Part shown: in pieces, positions 9,132 to 18,128 of the stretch | Layout of the letters: every line of letters begins with the position of its first letter | Position numbering within the stretch: position 1 is the first letter of the stretch | Assembly (NCBI GenBank): GCA_001567185.1 | Contig: LNFR01000070.1 | Coordinates: forward strand, 1-64,000 | Reading direction: 5' to 3' | Source of the DNA: Bacteroidetes bacterium OLB12 | GTDB lineage: Bacteria; Bacteroidota; Bacteroidia; Cytophagales; Cyclobacteriaceae | Length of the DNA stretch: 64,000 nt | Position numbers and translations under genes: made by a program | Notes under the pieces: generated by a model | Told to the model about the DNA's origin: nothing | Database searches by the model: none | What the model saw: only the letters and a program-made list of their open reading frames with translations

Positions 9132-10765
9132 TTAGTCGAGAATTTCAGTAACAGGTTGGCCGGTGGCACCGCTCGGAAATTTGATCTTAAGCAAAACCGA
9201 AAGTGTAGGTGCGATATCGGTTATGGTATGAAATTGAGTGGATGCGCCCGGTTTAATACCGGCACCATAAAATAAAACAGGTATATGGGTATCGTACGTA
9301 TAAGCCGAACCATGTGTGGAACCGGTAACGCCACCCCACGAATACCAGCCTGGCTCCAGTACAAATGCGATATCGCCACACCGTTTGGGGTGAAACCCGC
9401 GCACTACCTTTCCACGGATGCCCACCTCATCGGGGCTGGCCTGGCGCAGGGTGGTAGGCGTAAATACCTGGGCTATTCCTTCGGTAGCAAGCAGGTATTT
9501 TGTAATCAAATCGGTTGCTACCATCAGATCAATACCGGCCACCCGCGGGTCGCCTTCAAAAGCCTGTTGGTTGATGAAAACCTGTTCGGTAGTAACTTTT
9601 TCAATAATATCTTTGCCCGGAAAGTGTTTTTGCAAGTATTCTTTGAGTCCTGCCTCCACATAACTTCTGCGGAAATAACCGGCTGGCACACGTTTATCCT
9701 TCATATACTGTGCAACTTCAGCCACACCATGATCGGCCGTTAGAAATACCGTGTAGTTTCCTTTACCTACCTCTTTATCGAGGTAGTTAAAAAAATCTTC
9801 CAGTGTTTTATCCAGGCGCAAGTAGGTATCTGCCAACTCGATGGAATTTGGGCCCGTACCATGTCCAATGCGGTCGGTACTCGAAAATGATACGGTTAAG
9901 AAATCGGTAATGGCATCTTTTCCTAAGCCTTCACCCGCCACAGCCGCTTTGGCCATTTCTGCAATAAGGGTATTGCCCCAAGGGGTATTGGCCACTAAAT
10001 CATAATTTCCATTGTCTTTTCGCAACTCGCTTAGCTTGTATGGAAACGTAGCTTTCTCTTTTCCTTTCCACTTCCATTCATAGGGCGAATCATCCACACT
10101 TACTTCGGTGTATTGGTCTATTGGCAACAAGGGTTTCCATTCCAAGGCAAGGAATTGATCGGGCAGCTTTTGCTGATTGAACTTTTGTGCCCATGCGGGC
10201 AGCTCGGTTTTGTAATACGTGCTGGTTATGAAGTTACCGGTAGAACCATCGTACCAGTAGGCGCCATCGGGCATGTGGCCGGTGGGCAATACTGCACCGC
10301 GGTCTTTAATAGAAATGCCAACCACTTTCGCACGCATCTGGGTGGCAATTTTTAATTCGTCTGTAATGGTTGTGCTCAGTAGCCTTGCCGGAGAAACTTT
10401 TCCTCCTTTGGTGGTACCCACGGGGGTCTGTTGGTCATCGCCCACGCAATTCACCTCTTTCTTTAGCGCGCGGTCGTACCAATCGTTAGCCACAATACCA
10501 TGAATGGCGGGGGTTGTTCCTGTATAAACAGAAGCATGACCCGGGCCGGTTTCGGTGGGCACATAATTATAGTGCGCATTGCGCAGCATAAACCCTGTTG
10601 AACCATCCGGTTAAAACCCCCGGTACCAAATTTAGATTCATATCGGTACAGGTATTCCTGCCGCATTTGATCCACTACAATACCCACTACCAGCTTGGGT
10701 TGGGTTTGAGCTTGCAGTACTGTTGACAAAATACAGGCAAAAAAGATAAGGAAAAGGCGTTTCAT
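9132..10765 (-). CDS. pafA: PafA-type alkaline phosphatase, exported (one frameshift)
   Basis: Belongs to the type I phosphodiesterase/alkaline phosphatase superfamily. After a signal peptide (ends LQAQ) comes VVGIVVDQMRQEYLYRYESKFGTGGFNRM with the first metal aspartate, then the nucleophile segment PTETGPGHASVYTGT with the catalytic threonine, then SSTDRIGHGTGPNS, TADHGVAE and GSTHGSAYTYDTHIPV with metal-binding aspartates and histidines. This pattern is that of PafA, a periplasmic phosphatase that releases phosphate from many monoesters. The frame breaks near 10590-10592; one additional T on the coding strand joins MVQQGF to MLRNAHYNYVPT. The gene stands alone, 94 bases from the WG-repeat gene upstream. 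Confidence 0.88.
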
Positions 10766-10859
10766 AACGAGTTCATTTTTTTCAATAATACGAACAAAGT
10801 ACGTGTAAGAAAATTAAACTTTTGTGAGAGGTATAGGATGTTCCGCTAAGGAAGAGAAC

Positions 10860-13456
10860 TTAATTGGCATCGCACACTAACTTGTCATACTCATTTTCTT
10901 CCAGGGCCTGCCTGCGCACCAGCCTGCCCCCTGCATCGTAATAAATAACTACATAAATTCCAGCCTCTTCTACTTGCTTTTCGGTAAAATAAAAGGGCGT
11001 ATCGGGTGTGCCCAAATTAATTACCTGGTGAAAGGTAGGTTGAATTATCATGCCCAGGGTACTGCTCAATACACCAAAAAAATTTTCGCGTTGAATGCGC
11101 ACAATATTTTCTCCACTTCCTTTTTTGAACCAGGAGAAGGCACGCACTTTATCTATTTCGATGGTTTGTGTTTTAAAGTTTAGCAAGATCCATTGTCGGT
11201 TTTGCCTGGCCCATATCCAATCGCCCTGCCACGGTACTATTTCATCGTATTCAAAGGGTGTTACCGGTTTCATATCCCAGCCCACAATACCATATTGACC
11301 ATTTCGGAAGGCTACCAGGTATTGTTCATTTAATGTAACCAGGTTACGTTCGTATTCAGGTTTTATTATCTTATGTTGATTTAAGTCATACAATCCAAAC
11401 TTCTTGTTTTTTAACAGTGAGAGGTGCCCTTCCGGATTTAGTACAATCGTTTCCATTTCAACTGGCACCACTTCTTTCCCCAGATGATTTAATAAGCCTT
11501 TCCGGCCCGACCTGGCAACCAAAAAATAATCTTCTATTGATTCAACCAACTCAAACTCGGTGGTAAACATTTGTTCGCCACTTGCCAGATTATAGACCAT
11601 GCGTTTGTTTTTGTTTTCGGTATAAAAAAAACGCACGGAATCGCGGGCCGCTATAAACTTAACTTTTGAGTCCGGTTGAATATCAATGGCACGGGTGGCT
11701 GATAAAAACGCTTTTACGTTGTTATCCGATTCAACGAATGCCAATTGTTGTTCGAACCAGATGCTATCGGCTTTTATGGCTGCCATTTTGCGCGAGGGCA
11801 TGTGGTACAACTGAATTTGTCCATCTGCACTAAGTAATAACCACTGCTGATGATAGGATACTTTATGCCATTCCTTACCACTTAGCTCGTTCGACAAACC
11901 ATGTACAAGCGTGCCGGTTGGCCGGGTTTCCAATAATGCAAATGGTGTTTGCGTAAGCGTGTGCCGATCGAGCGGTATGGTAAACTGTAAATTACTGTTG
12001 ATTATTCCTTCCATTGCACCGTTGCGAACCAACAGTTGTCCCTTTGAAATTGCCACTACCTCATCAAACACAAACTGTTCAGCCAGCGGCAGGCCATCGG
12101 CCAGGGCAGCCAGTTGCTGTGGTGTAACCAACACTTTTTTTCCAAGCCGGTACAGAATCAATACTTCTTCGATCTCGCGCACATCGGTTAAACCGGCCAC
12201 GGGCAACAGCCGGCCTGTTAACGTAAATAAGTCAACTTCCTCCTGCCGATAACCAACAATAAAATTTCCACCGACAACTTTAAAATCGTTGTAGCAGGTT
12301 GGAACAACCCGGAGGCCAGACTTGTGTATGAGTTGTGTACAGTTCTTGTGGCTGGCTTTTAGAAAGCCATACCCTATGGATACCACTTCCGTACCTGCCT
12401 CTGTCAATTTTTTTCCGGTTCGGCTAAATACACCTTCCTCTAAAACAAGTATATCGTCTTGCACGGTTTCGCATTTGTAGTCTTCGTCAATACGCTCAAA
12501 CTGTGGTGCCAGTATTTCGGTGCCCGTTTGATCCATAAACCCAAACAATCCATTTTTATAAATGGCTATCCAACTTTGTTTGTCGATTGTCAATACCCGT
12601 TTTAGCGAGTCTGTAAGGATAAAATCAGGAATTTGTTCGTCCCACTCTTTATATAAATGAAACAAAAAATTTCGGGCCTGTTGCGCATAGGGCGCATGTG
12701 GGTAGGCTGTCAGGTATTGAAGAAAACTTTCAGGTTGGCCGGAAGCAGTGGTGATTTCAAAAATCTGCTGATGTACCTGCAGGGCATATGGACTGGCTGG
12801 AAACTGTTCTGCAAAATTTTGATAGCTGATTAGTTTCTTATCGCGGGTTTTCTTTTCAAACAGCAGTTTATCATAGCGGGTCTTTGCTTCAGTTGCACGA
12901 TGTGAGTTTGGATATTTTTGCAAATACTCCTGAAAGGCTTCATCTGTATTTTCCCGCAGGCATTGAGATAGCTTACTTCATCGCGCAATTCAATGGCTTG
13001 TTGCGTTTGCCGCGAACCCGGGTATTTGCTGAGATACCGTACGTAAACCAGTTCGTTGTTAACCTGCTTTGCTTCTTCAAATGCCACACTGTCGATACGA
13101 TAACGAAGAGAGATTAACACGGCACTATCAACCGGAAAGCGTTGGATGCGCTCGCGTTCGCGCGTTGAAAGCAGTACATAAATCCGAGCTGAATTTCGGA
13201 GGTAATAATCGGCAGAATCGACCTGGTGATCGGGATTACCCGCAGATAAAAACCATTGGGCCAGTACTACCTGGCTTTCAATATCGGCAGTATCCTTCCG
13301 TACAGATTTTTTAAGAAGCCGGTAGGCACTTTCCCACTTGCCCGCCTGCAACCGGTTTTGTGCAATACGCGCCTGGTTTAGCTGAGCAAATGAACACACG
13401 GAGTTGAATACTAATAAACTCGCTCCCAGCATCCAAAACTTCAACCTGAGTGTCAT
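10860..13456 (-). CDS. Exported WG-repeat protein with N-terminal TPR-like region (one frameshift)
   Basis: After a signal peptide (ends CSFAQ) about 270 residues look like helical repeats of the outer-membrane-lipoprotein/TPR kind, with recurring spacing such as YVRYLSKYPGSRQTQQAI and EYLQKYPNSHRATEA. The rest (about 590 residues) is a series of WG-like repeats, for example WIAIYKNGLFGFMDQTGTEI, KFGLYDLNQHKIIKPEYERN and QYGIVGWDMKPVTPFEYDEI, which usually fold as beta propeller-like blades and bind partners. The two track pieces overlap and are joined by one missing base at about 12953-12957 (NACGEN or similar). TAACTTTG lies four bases before the ATG, so the transcript is nearly leaderless. 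No enzyme motif is seen; function unknown, probably periplasmic interaction. Confidence 0.82.
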
Positions 13457-13460
13457 GGTG

Positions 13461-13468
13461 CAAAGTTA
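13461..13468 (-). promoter_or_regulatory. Promoter -7 box of the WG-repeat gene
   Basis: Exact TAACTTTG on the minus strand with CACC between it and the ATG at 13456. It matches TAnnTTTG and places the start of transcription at, or one base before, the start codon. Confidence 0.6.
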
Positions 13469-13520
13469 GCAGAGATGAGCGAGTACGCGTAATGTGGTTG
13501 GCTTATTAAATTCTAATTGG

Positions 13521-15164
13521 TTATTGTTTAAGCGGAGATTTTACAAATTCATCTTCCTTATATAGCGGAATTTCGGCCTGTACAATCTCGACTTCGCCTA
13601 TCAGCAAAGCTTGCGGAACAATGTAAGAAGTAAATCCACCTTCTGCACCATAGCCGGGCAGGTTATAGGCTGCATCCTCGGTGGTGGCCGATATCTTTCT
13701 CAGGTTGCGAAAGGCAAGCGCACCAAACCGTGCCTGGCGTTGAAATTCTTCCGCACCTGTTTCAAGATTTACTTTGTACACATTAAACATTCCGGTACGG
13801 CCAAAGTTTTCGTTGCGGACAATGATGGCATAGTCCAGACCTTCTGCTTTTGCTTGTGCTATTAACTTATCCTTTAACTGCTTTTGGCGGCTGTATTGCT
13901 CGCTTACGATTACCTGAATTACGCCTGGCCCATCGCGATGGCCATTGGCCGTTTGGGTAGATGAAGTAAGGCTTCGGTCGTTCAGCAAATCTTTTACTAT
14001 CCCCTTATCAATAAGGATAAGTTCGTTGGGCGGCACCACCCCTTCCGAATCGGCCTCGAAAGCACCCAGCAATTTTATTCCCTTGTGCGATTTGGTGTGG
14101 GCCAATGCTTTAACCGTTAACGAAGCAGCGGCTACATTTTTTCCAAGCTTTGTTTCCATGGGGTTACGGATCTCACTTCTAAATCCGGTTGGGCCCGGAA
14201 TGTTGTTATCAAACATCAGGGCTTCGTCTCCCATAAACAAAAGGCTCGACATAAAATCTGCTACAGAACTTCCTTCCATTAAAACCGGACCGGTATAATC
14301 ATCATCAAACCTGGCTGACTTCTTTTGTTCATCCAGTTTCTTTATGCGCTGTTCAATATCCGCTTCCAGTTGTTGTAGAGATGGTAATTCGCTGGGTTGC
14401 GAGGCAGCCCACACAGCCTGGTCAAATACCAACTCTCCTTCCTCTGTACGACCCACAATTGCCAACTGTAGCATTACACGTTCTGCCGGCAATTTCAGCG
14501 AAGCACCTTCACTGCTTTCGAAATAGTTATACCCACGTATGTAATTGAACGAGAGTGTGGAAGTAGGATAGGCTGACTTAATAAAACGCTGCGTAAGCTG
14601 ACGCAGGTTTGATTCCCATTGTTTTTTATCGAAGGGTGCAAACGCATTGTCTTTCTGAATTTTTACGGCTGGAAGTTTTGCAAAAACACGATGTGGAATT
14701 TCCTCCAGTGGTTTTTTCTGTTCCTTCCATGTTTGAACATTTTTGGCATGTTGGTGCGCTGCATTTTTGTACACGTTGTCTATCGAGACCCAAAGTGCCC
14801 TGCGCACACCCAGGTAATCATCATCCAATGGTACCGGAATGTCGTTCATCTCAGGTGTTGAAAACAAATTATTATCTAAACTCTCATCGTTCAGTTCGTA
14901 TGTACCAACCAGTACTCGATTTCCCTTTGTCCGGCTTGTTAGTTCGTTTGAGTTAACGATGCCCCCCAATACCGCAGTAATGGAATACATGGTAATATCA
15001 TCTATAGAACAACTTACGTAACAAGGCTTCTGCAAACTGTCTAATTGCAATTCTTTCATGCTGCGCTCAATCTCATCCTGCATCGCTTTTTGAATTACAT
15101 TCGGTTGAGAAAAAGCAGCTGTTGAAAGTGCTATACCAATAAGAAAGAAGAGACGCATCTTCAT
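13521..15164 (-). CDS. Exported TldD/PmbA-like protein lacking the metal motif (PmbA/TldE-like)
   Basis: A 547-residue protein with a signal peptide (ends AAFSQ) and the overall layout of the TldD/PmbA family: an N-terminal domain (YSITAVLGGIVNSNELTSR, VLVGTYELND), a central region YTGPVLMEGSSVADFMSSLL, and a C-terminal half with FEADSEGVVPPNELILIDKG and VKDLLNDRSLTSS. Where active TldD proteins have HExxxH this one reads DFMSSLL, so it resembles the non-catalytic PmbA/TldE partner. The next gene upstream (15224-16897) is the catalytic type, so a heterodimer is likely. Cytoplasmic TldD/TldE of E. coli is a protease that matures microcin B17; an exported version would act in the periplasm. The natural substrate is unknown. 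Confidence 0.8.
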   Translation of the reverse strand: MKMRLFFLIGIALSTAAFSQPNVIQKAMQDEIERSMKELQLDSLQKPCYVSCSIDDITMYSITAVLGGIVNSNELTSRTKGNRVLVGTYELNDESLDNNLFSTPEMNDIPVPLDDDYLGVRRALWVSIDNVYKNAAHQHAKNVQTWKEQKKPLEEIPHRVFAKLPAVKIQKDNAFAPFDKKQWESNLRQLTQRFIKSAYPTSTLSFNYIRGYNYFESSEGASLKLPAERVMLQLAIVGRTEEGELVFDQAVWAASQPSELPSLQQLEADIEQRIKKLDEQKKSARFDDDYTGPVLMEGSSVADFMSSLLFMGDEALMFDNNIPGPTGFRSEIRNPMETKLGKNVAAASLTVKALAHTKSHKGIKLLGAFEADSEGVVPPNELILIDKGIVKDLLNDRSLTSSTQTANGHRDGPGVIQVIVSEQYSRQKQLKDKLIAQAKAEGLDYAIIVRNENFGRTGMFNVYKVNLETGAEEFQRQARFGALAFRNLRKISATTEDAAYNLPGYGAEGGFTSYIVPQALLIGEVEIVQAEIPLYKEDEFVKSPLKQ

Positions 15165-15223
15165 AAGTTATTTTTTTCGAGTAAGAATAAAACTAAAGTT
15201 TATGACTGCCGGCAAAGAACAAG

Positions 15224-16897
15224 TTAGTATTCGGTGGTTGTTGGTGCTTTTAATACTGTTGACTCAATATCGGCTTGTGGTTTTTTCTGGGTTTCAATTC
15301 TTCGCACAAACAGCGATGGCGAAATTGCCGTAACGGGTACACTGCCCGATTCGGCTCCACAAAATCCTGTAAAGATTGCCGCTTGTTTATCAGCAGCCGT
15401 TATCTCCGCAAACATGGCCAGGGGTGTTCCAATCAAATCTACACCACGCACCAATTCATCGGGGCGGCCGTCTGTAAATACCCGATACACTTCTGTTGGA
15501 AAAATATTAAAAGCATTGGGGTTAAACCGATCTGTAGTGGTAAACCCACCTACCACATCTTTAAAATAGTAACCATAAGACTTGCCTTGCTTTTTTGCTT
15601 CCTGAATTAACATCTTCTTTAAATCCTGAAAAGTTACCGGCTTGGCTGTTTCCACCATCAGGTTAGACTGCCTCGAAACGGGATCGCGACCAGCATCGGC
15701 CCGACCATGCCCATTGGAAGTCTTTACCGACTCCAGCGGTGTACGCGACATCAGAAAGGTTTTCAAAATTCCATTATCTACCACTACTACCCGCTTGCCC
15801 TTCACACCCTCATCATCATAGTGATAGAAACCATTTAACGGTTTGCCCTGAAACTCTTTTAAAGTAGGATCGAAAATGACACTCAGGTTTTTATTCAACA
15901 CCAACTGGCCAATTTTTCTTTGAATGTCTGGCTGTCCATATCGTTGCGTAATCTTTCTCCTTCCACCCGGTGGCCAAAATTTCATGAAAAAAACTCCGGC
16001 AACCTGCGCATCGAGTATGGCAGGCCCTGTATAAGGCTCGGCCAATGGCGCATCTTTTAACCTGGTTAAGGTGGTAATAAGTTTTTCTACCTCCCGAAGC
16101 ACTTCTTCATCGCCAGGAAGGCCTTCCGGAGAAAAGGCAAAGAAAGATTTATGCAAAGGCACAATATCACCATCTTTTGCACGGATGTTTCCATTTAGCA
16201 TCAGGTACACATAGCGCTGGTTTTGCACCACCCGGCTACCTTCGGACGAAACAAAATATTTTCGCTCACTTACCAATTGCAAACTCACATCGCCTGTAAC
16301 CATATCTGCACTTTTCTGAAACGGAGCAGAGTATTTGCGCACTTTATCCTGCCACACGGCCAGATTAAACCAATTATCATTAAGCGGAGGTTCTGCGAAC
16401 TGCTCTGCGTTAGCTTTTGAGAAATCTTCCAGGTTATTCTTTTTGCTGGCGGGGCTGTTTTTTAACGTCTTTAAAGTTTCGCGTGCCTGTTTGTAATTAT
16501 TTTGTGTTACCCGCCAGATTGAATGCCGGATTGCTTCGGGCGAATCATCAACGGGCAAAGCAATCGCTCTCGTTCCTGCACCTCTTTCCATATATCCACC
16601 CCAGCGCGCCTCCTCGGCCGGATGGGTATTGTCAAATTGGTAGTCGCCCACACGCACAGTAGTAAACAACAGGCGGTTACGATTAGAATACGATTGTACC
16701 AGGCTGCCGAAGGAGGATTCAATTTGTGTATAGGAAACATCGTTTACCCGATAGGCCAGGTAATAAGGCGGAGGGTCTATTTTGGCAAACTCTTTTACCT
16801 CACGATCAAGTTCTTCCTTCAACACATCCAACAACACATCTTGTGCAGAAACAGCGGTCGCTCCTGCCATCATTAAAACAAAAAGAATCTTTCTCAT
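15224..16897 (-). CDS. Exported TldD-like metalloprotease (active-site region scrambled by three compensating indels)
   Basis: Signal peptide (ends TAVSAQ), then a TldD/PmbA-family protein of about 557 residues with YYLAYRVNDVSYTQIESSFG, LFTTVRVGDYQFDNTHP, SVIFDPTLKEFQGKPLNGFY and FCGAESGSVPVTAISPSL. The region after YTGPAILDAQVAGVFF reads as nonsense (MKFWPPGGRRK). If one base is added to each of three homopolymers (A run 15987-15993, A run 15976-15979, T run 15913-15917) it becomes HEIFGHRVEGERLRNDMD, the family's HExxxH zinc motif, and the normal frame resumes at IGQLVLNKNLS. The gene is thus probably intact and catalytic. It lies 59 bases upstream of its PmbA-like partner in the same orientation. 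Confidence 0.85.
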   Translation of the reverse strand: MRKILFVLMMAGATAVSAQDVLLDVLKEELDREVKEFAKIDPPPYYLAYRVNDVSYTQIESSFGSLVQSYSNRNRLLFTTVRVGDYQFDNTHPAEEARWGGYMERGAGTRAIALPVDDSPEAIRHSIWRVTQNNYKQARETLKTLKNSPASKKNNLEDFSKANAEQFAEPPLNDNWFNLAVWQDKVRKYSAPFQKSADMVTGDVSLQLVSERKYFVSSEGSRVVQNQRYVYLMLNGNIRAKDGDIVPLHKSFFAFSPEGLPGDEEVLREVEKLITTLTRLKDAPLAEPYTGPAILDAQVAGVFFMKFWPPGGRRKITQRYGQPDIQRKIGQLVLNKNLSVIFDPTLKEFQGKPLNGFYHYDDEGVKGKRVVVVDNGILKTFLMSRTPLESVKTSNGHGRADAGRDPVSRQSNLMVETAKPVTFQDLKKMLIQEAKKQGKSYGYYFKDVVGGFTTTDRFNPNAFNIFPTEVYRVFTDGRPDELVRGVDLIGTPLAMFAEITAADKQAAIFTGFCGAESGSVPVTAISPSLFVRRIETQKKPQADIESTVLKAPTTTEY

Positions 16898-16921
16898 GAG
16901 CTAACTATAAACAATTAAAAA

Positions 16922-17776
16922 TTAATATTGATGAAAAGCTTCTGAAACAAACCGCAACACATCGGGCAAGGCGGTGCGCCAGTATGTCCAGGTGTGGCCC
17001 CCATCGCGCACGCGAAACTCGTGTGGGATTTCTTTTTTCTTCATGGCAATGTGAATAAGCGAATTGCCTTCGTATAAAAAATCGTCATCACCACAATCAA
17101 TATACCAACGCACGGCTTTTTTCTGATCGTCTTTGATGTCGTTTACGAGATTAATGGCATTATGTTTTTTAAAATATGTTTCCAACTCAGCATCGGTAGC
17201 TTTTTGATTGGTGCGTGCCAGAAAATTTTTTGCATCATCCAGCGTTAAGGGGCCTACCGAAGCACTAAGCGGGCATGCCGAAGAAAACAACTCGGGGTGA
17301 TGTAACGCATACATAAATGAACCACCCCCGCCCATAGAAAGGCCGGCTACAGCACGATATCGTTTTTCGCCTTTAATACGATACGTTTTTTCGATGTGGG
17401 GCATAAACTCTTCAAAAAAGAAGTCCTCGTAACGCCAGTCGCCCTTAATATTATTGAAATAACCCCGTTGGCCGGTATTGGCATCGGGCATAACAATAAT
17501 CATGGGCGTGGCCGTTCCATTGGCAATGGCTTTATCGGTAATGTGTAACACTTCGCCAAACTGAACCCACCCGGTTTGGTCGTCACCGCCACCATGCAGT
17601 AAATATAAAACGGGATAGCTTCGCTGGCTGGTTTCATAATCCGGAGGTAAATAAATGGCGTACTTTCGATCCATTTTCAAAATTTTGCTGGGCATGGATA
17701 GGTTATCCATTACTTTACCGGTTTGAGCGAAACAAAGATTGGTAATGAGCAGTAAAAAGAGCGTAGCCAGTTTCAT
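16922..17776 (-). CDS. Secreted alpha/beta-hydrolase of the esterase D/enterochelin esterase-like family
   Basis: Signal peptide ends LCFAQ. The 284-residue product has the typical start of these esterases (RKYAIYLPPDYE, SYPVLYLLHGGGDDQTGW), the nucleophile elbow GLSMGGGGSFMYAL with the catalytic serine, and VRDGGHTWTYWRTALPDVL with the catalytic histidine. Homologous domains act as feruloyl or acetyl esterases on polysaccharides or on siderophore esters; the substrate here is not predictable. It lies 24 bases upstream of the TldD-like gene and may be co-transcribed with it. Confidence 0.88.
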   Translation of the reverse strand: MKLATLFLLLITNLCFAQTGKVMDNLSMPSKILKMDRKYAIYLPPDYETSQRSYPVLYLLHGGGDDQTGWVQFGEVLHITDKAIANGTATPMIIVMPDANTGQRGYFNNIKGDWRYEDFFFEEFMPHIEKTYRIKGEKRYRAVAGLSMGGGGSFMYALHHPELFSSACPLSASVGPLTLDDAKNFLARTNQKATDAELETYFKKHNAINLVNDIKDDQKKAVRWYIDCGDDDFLYEGNSLIHIAMKKKEIPHEFRVRDGGHTWTYWRTALPDVLRFVSEAFHQY

Positions 17777-17869
17777 ATCATTAAGATTTAGCTGAATTTG
17801 TAAATAACGAAAATGTAGAATAATCTACTGTGGAACAAATAGAATTATTTTAATGGATGCTTCTTTTTA

Positions 17870-18000
17870 GAAGCCATCTCAAAAATACACGTAAGGATGA
17901 ATGTCATGCCTGGATTTATTCCGGCATCCCAACCTTTCCGCACAGATTTCGAGATCGCGGAACGCTGTCCGCGATGATAAAGTATTTTTGAGATGGCTTC
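17870..18000. mobile_element. MITE-like inverted-repeat element, copy 1 (131 bp)
   Basis: Perfect 20-bp terminal inverted repeats (17869-17888 and 17982-18001, AGAAGCCATCTCAAAAATAC and its complement, counting one flanking base). The inside contains two smaller hairpins: ATGCC/GGCAT around 17904-17926 and ATCGCGGA/TCCGCGAT around 17954-17975. It encodes nothing. A near-identical copy in inverse orientation lies at 49504-49632, flanked by TA on both sides; here the left flank is TA and the right is TG. It fills most of the 352-base gap (17777-18128) between ccoI and the esterase gene; I see no gene in the remainder of the gap. Confidence 0.85.
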
Positions 18001-18128
18001 TGGTATCCGTTAACCTGATTTAAGTACGAAATGGAAAGCCTAACTTTCAAATCCGTAACGAAAATGTACAGGAGATTATCGGGCAAGGGCAGTATTGAAT
18101 CGCACCTTGCTTTTGTGAAGACTCTCTA

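Noticed and set aside
13521..15164. Frameshift-hidden zinc motif, as in the neighbouring TldD-like gene
   Set aside because: The region around DFMSSLL reads smoothly in one frame and no one-base change yields HExxxH; it looks like a genuine PmbA/TldE-type partner.
18002..18128. ccoS remnant behind ccoI
   Set aside because: No frame gives the short CcoS helix followed by an acidic tail.
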